From: CAZRZN01 sp964604565
Lineage (GTDB): Bacteria; Pseudomonadota; Alphaproteobacteria; Rhodobacterales; Rhodobacteraceae
Length of the DNA: 33,153 bases
Assembly (NCBI GenBank): GCA_964604565.1
Contig: CAZRZN010000019.1
Coordinates: 1-33,153, forward strand
Reading direction: 5' to 3'
The notes under the pieces were generated by a model. That model saw only the letters and a list, made by a program, of their open reading frames with translations, had not been told where the DNA came from and did no database searches. Of the stretch, positions 22,891 to 30,679 are shown in pieces (within the stretch, counting starts at the first letter, position 1; each line of letters begins with the position of its first letter). The position numbers and the translations under genes were made by a program.

Positions 22891-23855
22891 CGCGCCGCCT
22901 TTCCAAACTGGATGCGCGGGTCGATCAGCACATAGAGGATGTCGGTCACGACATTCACCAGGATCACGAAGACCGAAAAGAACAGCGTCGCCCCCTGAAT
23001 GAGCGGGATATCGCGTTGGCGCACCGCATCGACCAGCAGGCTGCCCAACCCCGGCAGCGCGAATGTGATCTCGACGTAGATCGCCCCGGCCATGGTCGCG
23101 ACGACGATGACGCTGGCAGCGGTCACAACTGGAACAAGCGCATTGCGCAGCAGGTAGGACACCATGATCCGGCGGTCCGGGACACCGCGCGCCCGGGCAA
23201 AGGCGACGTAGTCCTTTTCCATCTCCTCTATGACGGCGGCGCGGGTGATCTTGACCAGGATCGCCATCACCGCCAATGCCAAGGCCATTGCCGGCAGCGT
23301 CAGGTGCCACGCCCGCACCATGAACCCGCCGTCGCGGCCCGCACCGAACACTGGGAACAGACCCGCCACGAAGCCAAGGTAGTAGAGCAGAAAAAGACCG
23401 CTGACGAAGGCCGGCGTGCTGACGCCGAAAACCGACAACGTCACCAAGCCGCGGTCCAGTCTGGAGCCTCGCCTCAGGGCAGCGATCATGCCCAGGGGCA
23501 CACCGGCGCCCACCACGATCACGGTCGCATAAAGGGTGAGCCAAAGGCTGAGTCCCGCGCGGTCGAACACCGCTGTCACCACGGATTGGCGTGTCTGCGT
23601 CGAAGTGCCGAAATCGCCCGTCACGGCATCGGCCAGCCAGCGCAGATATTGCGCCACCATCGGCTCATCCAGATGATACTTGGCGCGGAGCGCCGCCATC
23701 GCCTCTGGCGAGACGGCGCGCCCGCCGGTGAGCGCGCTGGCTGCGTCCCCCGGTGCCAGATGCACCAGCACGAAGACGAACACCGAAATCACCAGCAAGA
23801 GCGGGACCGCTGCAAGGATCCGCAGGACCATGTATCGCAGGAAGGGGCGATTCAT
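22887..23855 (-). CDS. Peptide ABC transporter permease, DppB type
   Basis: This 322-residue permease shows the DppB/OppB start (RYMVLRILAAVPLLLVISVFVFVLVHLAPGD), the extracytoplasmic region and the cytoplasmic loop DYVAFARARGVPDRRIMVSYLLRNALVPV that contacts the ATPase. The ATG at 23855 overlaps the peptidase stop by four bases. The order binding protein, peptidase, DppB, DppC, DppDF places a cytoplasmic peptidase inside the transport operon. Confidence 0.94.
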   Translation of the reverse strand: MNRPFLRYMVLRILAAVPLLLVISVFVFVLVHLAPGDAASALTGGRAVSPEAMAALRAKYHLDEPMVAQYLRWLADAVTGDFGTSTQTRQSVVTAVFDRAGLSLWLTLYATVIVVGAGVPLGMIAALRRGSRLDRGLVTLSVFGVSTPAFVSGLFLLYYLGFVAGLFPVFGAGRDGGFMVRAWHLTLPAMALALAVMAILVKITRAAVIEEMEKDYVAFARARGVPDRRIMVSYLLRNALVPVVTAASVIVVATMAGAIYVEITFALPGLGSLLVDAVRQRDIPLIQGATLFFSVFVILVNVVTDILYVLIDPRIQFGKAAR

Positions 23856-25723
23856 GCGGGCGCCTCAAGATGTTCGGCAAACCAGTCAAGCGCCTCTCGC
23901 CGCAGGCGCGCGCGATGCCCTGTCTCCTCGATCATGTGGCCCTCGCGCGGAAAGGTGACAAGCCGCGCACGCGTGCCGCGGCGTTGCAACGCCCGATACA
24001 TCATCTGGGCCTGCGTGACCGGCGTGCAGCGGTCGCGCTCACCATGCAGGAACAGGGTCGGGGTCGTGGCAGGGTCAAGATTGTAGATCGGTGACCGCGC
24101 CAGCAGCAGGTCGCGCACTGCCGGATCGCTCACCGGCCCCCTTGCCACCCACTCGGAAAAGGCGTGATTGGCATCGTAGTTGCAGGACAACAGATCGCTG
24201 ATGCCCGCAACCACCATCGCCGCGGCAAAGCGGCCGGTCGCCGCCGCGGCCCAGGCCGCGAGATATCCGCCGTAACTCGACCCAGTGATGCCGATGCGGT
24301 TCGGATCGGCCAGCCCAAGAGCCACGACATGGTCGATGCCGGACAGGATATCGGCAAAGTCGCCCCCGGCCGGATCGCCCATGACAGCGCGCGTGAAGTC
24401 CTGACCGCGCCCGACGCTGCCGCGATAATTGGGCAGTAAAACCCTGTAGCCCGCATCGACATATTGCCGGGCGCCGCCGGGATCGAACATGCATCTTGCC
24501 GACGCTGTCGGGCCGCCGTGAACAAGGACGATGAGCGGTCCGGGCGGACTGTCCTCCGGTTCCAGCAGGAGGCCGGAGATCATCTTGCCATCCGGCGCGG
24601 GCCAGTCCAGTTCAGTCGTCCGGTGACTTTGCCCCCCGTCACCTGCCGTCTTGTTGAACGCACTCAAGCTGCGCCATCCCTCCCCCTTGCGCAGGACAAC
24701 CTCTGGCGGGATGTCGGTGCTTTCGCGGATCGTGATGTCATGGTCCGTTCCCTGTTCGACCCGGGCCGCAAACCGCCCCGGACCAAGCTGCGCCTTATCG
24801 GCGTAATCCGACAGCACTTGCCCATCGGTCGCGACACGCCCGTAGCGGCAGCCAAAGCCGAGCCAGCCGGAAAACCCTATGACCGTGTCGGAGAGCCACG
24901 CGGCATGGGTCAGGTCATCTATCCGGTCCGCGGCAAGCGGCCGGATCGCTCCCGTCGACAGGTCGACCAGCCGAAGGGTGCCGGCCACGAGGTTGCGATC
25001 GCTTGCCGGGCCTTCGAGAACCAGAGCCATGCTGCCGGAGGGGGAAATGGACGGGCATTGCAGCGGCTCCGTCGGGGTGAAAATCGTTGTGCAGCCCGTT
25101 GCTGACAGCAGGATGAGATGCGCCGCGTGCCAGCCGCGCTCTGTCGGGTCCGACGACACGATCGCAACGATTTCCTCGCTTGGTCCCACATCGAAATCCC
25201 AGACGGAAAGACGCGGTAGCTGTATCTCAAGGGTTTCGCGCGATTGCAGATCCAGACGCAGGAGACGCCGCATTGGCTGCCCGTCGACGACAAGGGGATC
25301 ATCGACCTGCGCGCCCCAGGACAGGGGCAAGGCGCCTTCGGAACTGGAGCAATCCAGCCCTTTGTCCGCGACCAAGAGGAAAAGCGCGCCGCCGTCCCGT
25401 GCCCAGACGAGCTTTTCCACGGTTCCGGCGGGCACGCAAAGCGGCCCTGTGACCTGACCCTCTGCGATCATGTAAGGCAGGAACTGGCCGGTCTGGTCCC
25501 GGTCGGACAGAAAGGCGATCCGATCGTCCACCGGCGACGGTGCAGGCCCCGTATCGCAGCCCGGCCCTTGGGTGAGGATTTGCGGCGTCTGATCGGGACC
25601 CACACGCCAGATACGGGACTGGAAACTTTCACCGGCCGCCCGCGCGGCAGGCGCCAGCGAGAATATGGCGTCGCCATGCCGGTCCAGACGCAGGTCGCCC
25701 GGGCGTTGAAGAGCGTTAGCCAT
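23852..25723 (-). CDS. S9 family (prolyl oligopeptidase/acylaminoacyl) peptidase
   Basis: This 623-residue serine peptidase has an N-terminal seven-bladed-propeller-like region (about 1-370) and a C-terminal alpha/beta hydrolase. The catalytic triad is readable as Ser483 in GSSYGG, Asp564 in HGERDRC and His596 in REGHMIEE, with the oxyanion segment LIVLVHGGPT. No signal peptide is seen, so it should act in the cytoplasm on imported short peptides or derivatives. The start is ATG 25723; a GTG at 25765 is in frame but leaves little gap to the binding-protein gene. It is located between the binding protein and the permeases, which ties it to the imported substrate. Confidence 0.92.
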   Translation of the reverse strand: MANALQRPGDLRLDRHGDAIFSLAPAARAAGESFQSRIWRVGPDQTPQILTQGPGCDTGPAPSPVDDRIAFLSDRDQTGQFLPYMIAEGQVTGPLCVPAGTVEKLVWARDGGALFLLVADKGLDCSSSEGALPLSWGAQVDDPLVVDGQPMRRLLRLDLQSRETLEIQLPRLSVWDFDVGPSEEIVAIVSSDPTERGWHAAHLILLSATGCTTIFTPTEPLQCPSISPSGSMALVLEGPASDRNLVAGTLRLVDLSTGAIRPLAADRIDDLTHAAWLSDTVIGFSGWLGFGCRYGRVATDGQVLSDYADKAQLGPGRFAARVEQGTDHDITIRESTDIPPEVVLRKGEGWRSLSAFNKTAGDGGQSHRTTELDWPAPDGKMISGLLLEPEDSPPGPLIVLVHGGPTASARCMFDPGGARQYVDAGYRVLLPNYRGSVGRGQDFTRAVMGDPAGGDFADILSGIDHVVALGLADPNRIGITGSSYGGYLAAWAAAATGRFAAAMVVAGISDLLSCNYDANHAFSEWVARGPVSDPAVRDLLLARSPIYNLDPATTPTLFLHGERDRCTPVTQAQMMYRALQRRGTRARLVTFPREGHMIEETGHRARLRREALDWFAEHLEAPA

Positions 25724-25783
25724 GTTTTCAGGAACTCCGTCGCGTGACCCCGGCGCGGGCAACACCTGCGCCGGGCCAAGACA

Positions 25784-27373
25784 TTATTTGCGAGAGAACC
25801 CGCGCACGGCCCAAGGCGTGTTGTACCAGAAGGCGGTGAAGCCATCGAGTTCCAGATCCGCGTCGATCGCCATCGCCGAAGCCGGCCAGAAGATCGGCAC
25901 GGCGGGCAGATCTGCATTCACCTGACGGGTGACCTGCATCAATGCCTCTGCCCGCGCGCCCGCGTCGGTTTCCTGAAGGGCGGTGTCCAGATACTGATCA
26001 ACCTGCGCGTTGCGGTAGTTGGACGTGTTCGACCCGTTCACGACAGCGTTGTCGCTGGCGAAGAACAGGAAGGGGTAATTCGCCGGATCGGCATAATCAG
26101 GGAAATAGCGGCGCATCTGAATGCCCAGATCCTCATGCGACATGAACGCATCCAGCCATTGGGTGTGGTCAAGCTCCCGCACGGTCAATTCGATCCCCAG
26201 CGGTTTCACGTTCTGCGCCAGCGTCAGCATGATGGACGACATGTAGGGATCCGCCGAAGATACCGGAACCGACAGGGAGAAACCGTCCACCCCGGCCATT
26301 TCCCATTCCTCGGCCGCCTTTTCGAGGTCGAATTCATATTGATCGAGCGTATCGTAAAAGGCACTTACCTCTTCCGCGGGTTTGATCCCTGCCCACATCT
26401 CCGGCGGGTTGATTGCCGTGGCGACATCGCCATTGCCCGCAAGAAGGGCACTCACCAGCCCCTCACGGTCAAGCGAATGGGCGATGGCGCGGCGCACATG
26501 GACGTTGTCCAGAGGTGGCGTCTCGAAATCGAGGGTGAGGAAATAGACCCCGAGCGACGGCGTGGTCACGACATTCACGTTGTCCAGCCCGCTCCACTGA
26601 TCCGCCTCCGAAATCGGGATGCCGAATGTGCCGTCGATGTCGCCATTGCGCATGGCTAGCAGGCGGGTCTGACCGTCCGGAATCGCAAGAACCTCGATCC
26701 TGTCGAAGGTCGGCGCGCCATCCCAGTAGTTCTCATTGGCTTCGAGCAGGATGCGTTCGCCGGGAACGAATTCCACCAGCGCATAGGGCCCGGTGCCCAG
26801 CGGAAGTTCCTCCGGCGTGCCGTAGGTGTCGGGATTGTTCTCCAGCTGCGCGCGCTTCATGATAAAGCCGGACATATGACCGGGTGTGTAGACGAACTGC
26901 GCATCGGGGCGGTTCAGATTGACGGTGACTTCGTTATCCGCGGTGGCCTCGATGCTGTCCACAGCGGCGTAAAAGGCCGCCATCTGCGACGCGTTCTCCG
27001 GATCGAGGTGCCAATTCATCGAATAGGCGACATCGTCGGCCGTCACAGGACTGCCATCGTGAAAGGTGACGCCCTCCCGAATGGTGTAGACATAGGTCGT
27101 GTCGTCGACCTGTTCCCATTCATCGGCCACGCCCTCTTTCAGGGCGAGATCGCTGGAAAAGGCCATCAACCCCTCCTGCACCAACGACATGACGCCGCCG
27201 GTGTTCACGCTCCAGGCGTGGGGCACAAGCAGGGTGTCGGGCAGTCCGGGCAGCGCCCAGGTGATCGTTTCGTCCTTCTGCGCGGCGGCGGGCAGCGGCA
27301 CGAGGGCGGCGGTCACGGCCATGCCCACGGCAGCGACCGCACCGTGCATTAGGTTTGAATTTCGACGTGTCAT
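25784..27373 (-). CDS. Peptide ABC transporter substrate-binding protein (family 5)
   Basis: This 529-residue periplasmic protein begins with a signal peptide (hydrophobic core AVAAVGMAVTAALVPL, cut near AAAQKDE). The family-5 (DppA/OppA) signature follows, with VADEWEQVDDTTYVYTIREG and VTFHDGSPVTADDVAYS. It binds the peptide or peptide-like solute for the DppB/DppC/DppDF importer. The ATG at 27373 has AAGGAG eight bases upstream; the frame upstream of it is not coding. It is the first gene of the minus-strand operon, behind the predicted LacI-controlled promoter. Confidence 0.93.
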   Translation of the reverse strand: MTRRNSNLMHGAVAAVGMAVTAALVPLPAAAQKDETITWALPGLPDTLLVPHAWSVNTGGVMSLVQEGLMAFSSDLALKEGVADEWEQVDDTTYVYTIREGVTFHDGSPVTADDVAYSMNWHLDPENASQMAAFYAAVDSIEATADNEVTVNLNRPDAQFVYTPGHMSGFIMKRAQLENNPDTYGTPEELPLGTGPYALVEFVPGERILLEANENYWDGAPTFDRIEVLAIPDGQTRLLAMRNGDIDGTFGIPISEADQWSGLDNVNVVTTPSLGVYFLTLDFETPPLDNVHVRRAIAHSLDREGLVSALLAGNGDVATAINPPEMWAGIKPAEEVSAFYDTLDQYEFDLEKAAEEWEMAGVDGFSLSVPVSSADPYMSSIMLTLAQNVKPLGIELTVRELDHTQWLDAFMSHEDLGIQMRRYFPDYADPANYPFLFFASDNAVVNGSNTSNYRNAQVDQYLDTALQETDAGARAEALMQVTRQVNADLPAVPIFWPASAMAIDADLELDGFTAFWYNTPWAVRGFSRK

Positions 27374-27430
27374 TGAGGCGTCTCCTTGCTGGAATTTGCC
27401 ATTTCTCCGATGGCTTTTGGTGCGAATCCG

Positions 27431-27460
27431 GTTATGGAAGCGCTTCCACAAGAACATCAA
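27431..27460 (-). promoter_or_regulatory. Possible promoter of the peptide-uptake operon
   Basis: On the minus strand TTGATG (27460-27455), 18 bases, then CATAAC (27436-27431). The spacer contains the 14-bp palindrome, so a bound LacI-type repressor would block RNA polymerase. The match to consensus is moderate (4 of 6 at each box). Confidence 0.4.
27435..27448. promoter_or_regulatory. LacI-family operator, perfect palindrome TGGAAGCGCTTCCA
   Basis: This 14-bp perfect palindrome with a central CG is the classic form of LacI/GalR-family sites. It lies in the 172-base gap between the divergent LacI gene and the binding-protein gene. A second small inverted repeat, TTGCA-A-TGCAA, is at 27466-27476. 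Confidence 0.7.
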
Positions 27461-27545
27461 TGGCCTTGCAATGCAAATCGGCGGACGTCACTCTGCCGCC
27501 GGATAGTCCGTCAACACGTCGGGCATCGGCGAAGGATCCAAGGTC

Positions 27546-28895
27546 ATGCGTGCCCCGAAGAACGCGAATTTCATGGATGTGGCACGCAAGGCCGGCGTGT
27601 CGCAGACCACGGTATCGCGCTATTTCAATGAGCCGGACAAAATTCGGGAGGAGACGCGCAAACGCATATCGCAGGTCATCACGGAACTTGATTTCGTGCC
27701 CAGCATGACGGCCCGCGCGCTGGCCATGTCCCGGTCGCACACGATCGGCGCGATTGTCCCGACCTTCGATCATGCGCTCTTTGCCCGGGAACTGAACGAC
27801 ATGGCCATTCATCTGTCGGACGCGGGCTACGCGCTGCTTATCGCCTCCGCGCGGTACGAGCCGGGACATGAGGCAGAACTTGTCCGCGCCATGATCGGGC
27901 GCAACGTGGACGGCCTGCTTCTGGTCGGGTTGGAACGGGACCCCCTGATCTACGACCTGCTGCACCGCAAGGACATGCCATACGTGACCACATGGACGAT
28001 CGACCGTGACGTTCCACACCCACAGGTCGGGGCGGACAAATTCGCCGCCGCGCATGAGATGGCGGACCACCTGCTTGACCTCGGCCACAAGGATTTTGCG
28101 ATCCTAGAGTTTCCAATGGCCAACAATGATCGCGCCCGCACCCGACTGAGAGGCTTTCGCACGGCGATCGAGGCGCGTGGACTGGTGCTTCGGGAGAACG
28201 ATGTCTTCGAGGAAGAACCAACCTACGAAGCGGGTGGCAAGGTGATCGAGGCGCTGATGGCACGCCCCTCGCCCCCCACTGCCCTCCTGTGCAGCACGGA
28301 TGTCTTTGCCATCGGCGCGCTGTTGCAGGCGCGAAAGATCGGTGTGGATGTGCCCGGGGACATCTCCATCTCCGGCTTTGACAATCTTTCCATCGGCGCC
28401 CTGCTGGACCCGAAGTTGACCACCATCGACCTGTCCGTGCGCGAGACCGGGCAATGCGCGGCGCGCTATCTTCTGGACAGGATTGCGGGCAAGGCACCGC
28501 CACCGGTTTCCGTCGCGCAACACAGGCTGATTCCGGGCACCAGCACCAGCAAAGTGACGGCTCGCCCCCGCGAAGTCCCCGTGACGCCGACGGAGGCCAG
28601 CCCCAATCCTAGACCTATTCGTCGGACAGAACCAAGCAGGCAATTTCAGGCCCGCCTGCGCCACAGATGGCCCAGCGGCAAATTGGGCCCTGCCCTTTTC
28701 ACTTCGGTATCCATTGCCCCAACAGGTCCAGACGTTGCAGGTTGGGCCGTCAACGGCGGAAGGGCCATGCTGAATCCATGGCAGCTTTGGCGGCATATCT
28801 GGGCGCCAAACATGAAGGATCGAAACGACCATGACCGAGAGCGCGGCGATTTCCCATGCGTCAGAGTATTTCGACAGCGGTCGCTTCAAGGCTGA
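27546..28895 (+). CDS. LacI-family transcriptional regulator with suspect C-terminal extension
   Basis: This regulator has an N-terminal helix-turn-helix and hinge (MDVARKAGVSQTTVSRYFNE at about residues 10-29, then VPSMTARALAMSRS) and a periplasmic-binding-protein-like effector domain ending near residue 336 (LIPGTSTSK). LacI proteins normally stop about there. Here the frame runs on for 113 residues of low-complexity, unrelated sequence and overlaps the M20 gene by 65 bases. A TGA sits one base out of frame at 28555-28557, just after the AAA at 28551-28553, so a one-base insertion could have removed the true stop. It is divergent from the peptide operon and probably represses it through the palindrome at 27435-27448. 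Confidence 0.85.
   Translation: MRAPKNANFMDVARKAGVSQTTVSRYFNEPDKIREETRKRISQVITELDFVPSMTARALAMSRSHTIGAIVPTFDHALFARELNDMAIHLSDAGYALLIASARYEPGHEAELVRAMIGRNVDGLLLVGLERDPLIYDLLHRKDMPYVTTWTIDRDVPHPQVGADKFAAAHEMADHLLDLGHKDFAILEFPMANNDRARTRLRGFRTAIEARGLVLRENDVFEEEPTYEAGGKVIEALMARPSPPTALLCSTDVFAIGALLQARKIGVDVPGDISISGFDNLSIGALLDPKLTTIDLSVRETGQCAARYLLDRIAGKAPPPVSVAQHRLIPGTSTSKVTARPREVPVTPTEASPNPRPIRRTEPSRQFQARLRHRWPSGKLGPALFTSVSIAPTGPDVAGWAVNGGRAMLNPWQLWRHIWAPNMKDRNDHDRERGDFPCVRVFRQRSLQG
28669..28689 (+). terminator. Possible terminator after the normal LacI end
   Basis: GGCCCA (28669-28674) and TGGGCC (28684-28689) form a 6-bp stem with a 9-base loop, and TTTT follows seven bases later. If genuine, it lies inside the extended LacI frame, which supports the view that the gene really ends near 28557. 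Confidence 0.35.
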
Positions 28896-30216
28896 ACTGG
28901 CCGATCTTGTCGCCTATGAAAGCGAGAGCCAGACAGCCGAAAAGACCCCGGAGCTTTTCCGTTATCTCGAAGTGGCTATGGCCGAACGGCTGCGCGGCAT
29001 GGGCTTTTCCTGCAAGATACATACAAATCCGGTGGACGGCGCTGGTCCGATCCTGCTGGCACACCGCCACGAAGGCGACGACCTGACGACAGTTCTGACA
29101 TATGGGCATGGCGACGTGATCCGCGCCCAGACCGAGCAGTGGCGCAAAGGGCTGCATCCCTTTCGCCTCGTCGAGGAGGGCGATCGTCTTTATGGCCGCG
29201 GGACGGCAGACAACAAGGGCCAGCACCTGATCAATCTGGCCGCCCTCGATGCGGTGCTCCAGACGCGCGGCGCGCTGGGGTTCAACTGCAAGGTCATGAT
29301 CGAAACAGGTGAGGAAACCGGCTCTCCGGGGCTTGCCGCATTCTTCGATACGCACCGGGACTTGCTCAAGGCGGATGTGCTGATTGCCTCCGACGGGCCA
29401 CGCCTGCACCCGGAGGTTCCGACCATCTTCCTTGGATCGCGTGGCGCCATCACCTTCGATCTGGACGTGTCCCTGCGTGACGGCGGGCATCATTCCGGCA
29501 ATTGGGGCGGATTGCTGGCGGATCCGGCGATGGTCCTGGCTCAGGCGCTGGCCACTATCACCGACGCCCGCGGACAGATCCGCATCCGCGAATGGCGGCC
29601 CGACAGCCTGACCGATGAGATCCGCGCGGCGCTTGACGGTTTGCCTGTCGCGGGCGGCGACGGCCCGGAGATCGACGAGGATTGGGGCGAACCCGGTCTT
29701 ACGCCCGCAGAGCGCGCCTATGGCTGGAACAGCTTTGCCATCCTCGCCATGAAAAGCGGCATGCCCGAAGCGCCCGTCAATGCCATCTCGGCCTCGGCGC
29801 GCGCGACCTGCCAATTGCGCTACGTGATCGGCACGGAACCTGAACGGATCTTGCCGGCCCTGCGCCGCCATCTGGATCTGCACGGGTTCCAAAAGGTTCG
29901 GATCCTCCCGCAAGAGCGTGGATTTTTCCGGGCCACCCGCCTGTCCCCGGATCATCCGTGGGTGAACTTTGTCGCGCGATCCTTGCAGGCCACCTCCGGT
30001 CAGGCGCCACATATCCTGCCGAATCTCGCCGGCTCTCTGCCCAATGATGCCTTTGCAGAAGTTCTGGGACTGCCGACAGTCTGGGTGCCGCATTCCTATC
30101 GCGGCTGCTCGCAGCACGCGCCGAACGAACATGTGCTGAAACCACTTTGCCGTGACGCGTTGCGTCTGATGGCAGGACTTTTCCGGGATATCGGCGCTTC
30201 GTCAGGGTCAGCGTGA
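28831..30216 (+). CDS. M20 family metallopeptidase
   Basis: This 461-residue enzyme is a zinc-dependent peptidase/deacylase of the M20 family. Metal-site residues are His93 (TYGHGDV), bridging Asp127 (GTADNKG), catalytic Glu161 with Glu162 (GEETGSPG), Asp188 (ASDGP) and a His in the final HAPNEH segment. The insertion between these is the dimerisation domain. It should split dipeptides or N-acyl amino acids in the cytoplasm. The ATG at 28831 has GAAGGA eleven bases upstream. It follows the LacI gene and probably completes hydrolysis of peptides brought in by the divergent transporter. Confidence 0.92.
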   Translation: MTESAAISHASEYFDSGRFKAELADLVAYESESQTAEKTPELFRYLEVAMAERLRGMGFSCKIHTNPVDGAGPILLAHRHEGDDLTTVLTYGHGDVIRAQTEQWRKGLHPFRLVEEGDRLYGRGTADNKGQHLINLAALDAVLQTRGALGFNCKVMIETGEETGSPGLAAFFDTHRDLLKADVLIASDGPRLHPEVPTIFLGSRGAITFDLDVSLRDGGHHSGNWGGLLADPAMVLAQALATITDARGQIRIREWRPDSLTDEIRAALDGLPVAGGDGPEIDEDWGEPGLTPAERAYGWNSFAILAMKSGMPEAPVNAISASARATCQLRYVIGTEPERILPALRRHLDLHGFQKVRILPQERGFFRATRLSPDHPWVNFVARSLQATSGQAPHILPNLAGSLPNDAFAEVLGLPTVWVPHSYRGCSQHAPNEHVLKPLCRDALRLMAGLFRDIGASSGSA

Positions 30217-30321
30217 CCGGAGATCCCGCAGGCCCGGTGCCGCGTAAAATTTGACTCGCAGGCCTATAGGGTGCACTGTTGCATACAGCAGCCGACCAAA
30301 CTTCGGCTCAAGTTTAACCTA

Positions 30322-30675
30322 ATGAGTCCAACGAATTTCATACGCTTCGGGCTTTTCGCCTTATTGTTGCCTGCGCCCATGATGGCCTGCGACGCCGTCA
30401 AAAAGCCAATTGAGAACCAACCACCGGAGATCCCGGTCGGGAATCTGGACATGCCCATAGACGACACTGGCAATTACGCCAGAGACGGCGATATCGCGAT
30501 CCGGCAGGAATTCGATGCCGCGATGGAACGGGACACCCGCGCAGCTTGGGAGCTGTTCATCGCGCGTCACCCGGATCACCCGCTGACGAAACGCGCGAAG
30601 CACCGCTTGGCCGAACATGCGGACGGCACGCCGACCCGTGCCCCAATTTCACGGCCTCCAACCGAACGGGAGTAG
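30322..30675 (+). CDS. Small putative lipoprotein, TPR-like tail
   Basis: This 117-residue protein starts with a hydrophobic segment (FIRFGLFALLLPAPMMAC) whose Cys23 fits a loose lipobox, so export and lipid anchoring are possible. The C-terminal part, AWELFIARHPDHPLTKRAKHRLAEH, resembles a half TPR repeat of the kind found in BamD/YbgF-like proteins. The ATG at 30322 is chosen for the signal sequence; a GTG at 30271 is in frame. The stop lies four bases before the metalloprotease start, so translation is probably coupled. It could be an accessory or inhibitor of the protease; no known inhibitor fold is recognised. Confidence 0.65.
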   Translation: MSPTNFIRFGLFALLLPAPMMACDAVKKPIENQPPEIPVGNLDMPIDDTGNYARDGDIAIRQEFDAAMERDTRAAWELFIARHPDHPLTKRAKHRLAEHADGTPTRAPISRPPTERE

Positions 30676-30679
30676 ACCG

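Noticed and set aside
22845..24086. 413-codon plus-strand frame opposite the DppB gene
   Set aside because: Same pattern of a charged mirror of hydrophobic sense codons; no homology recognised.
28861..30132. 423-codon minus-strand frame opposite the M20 peptidase
   Set aside because: The sense strand carries all M20 metal-site motifs; the antisense frame has none.
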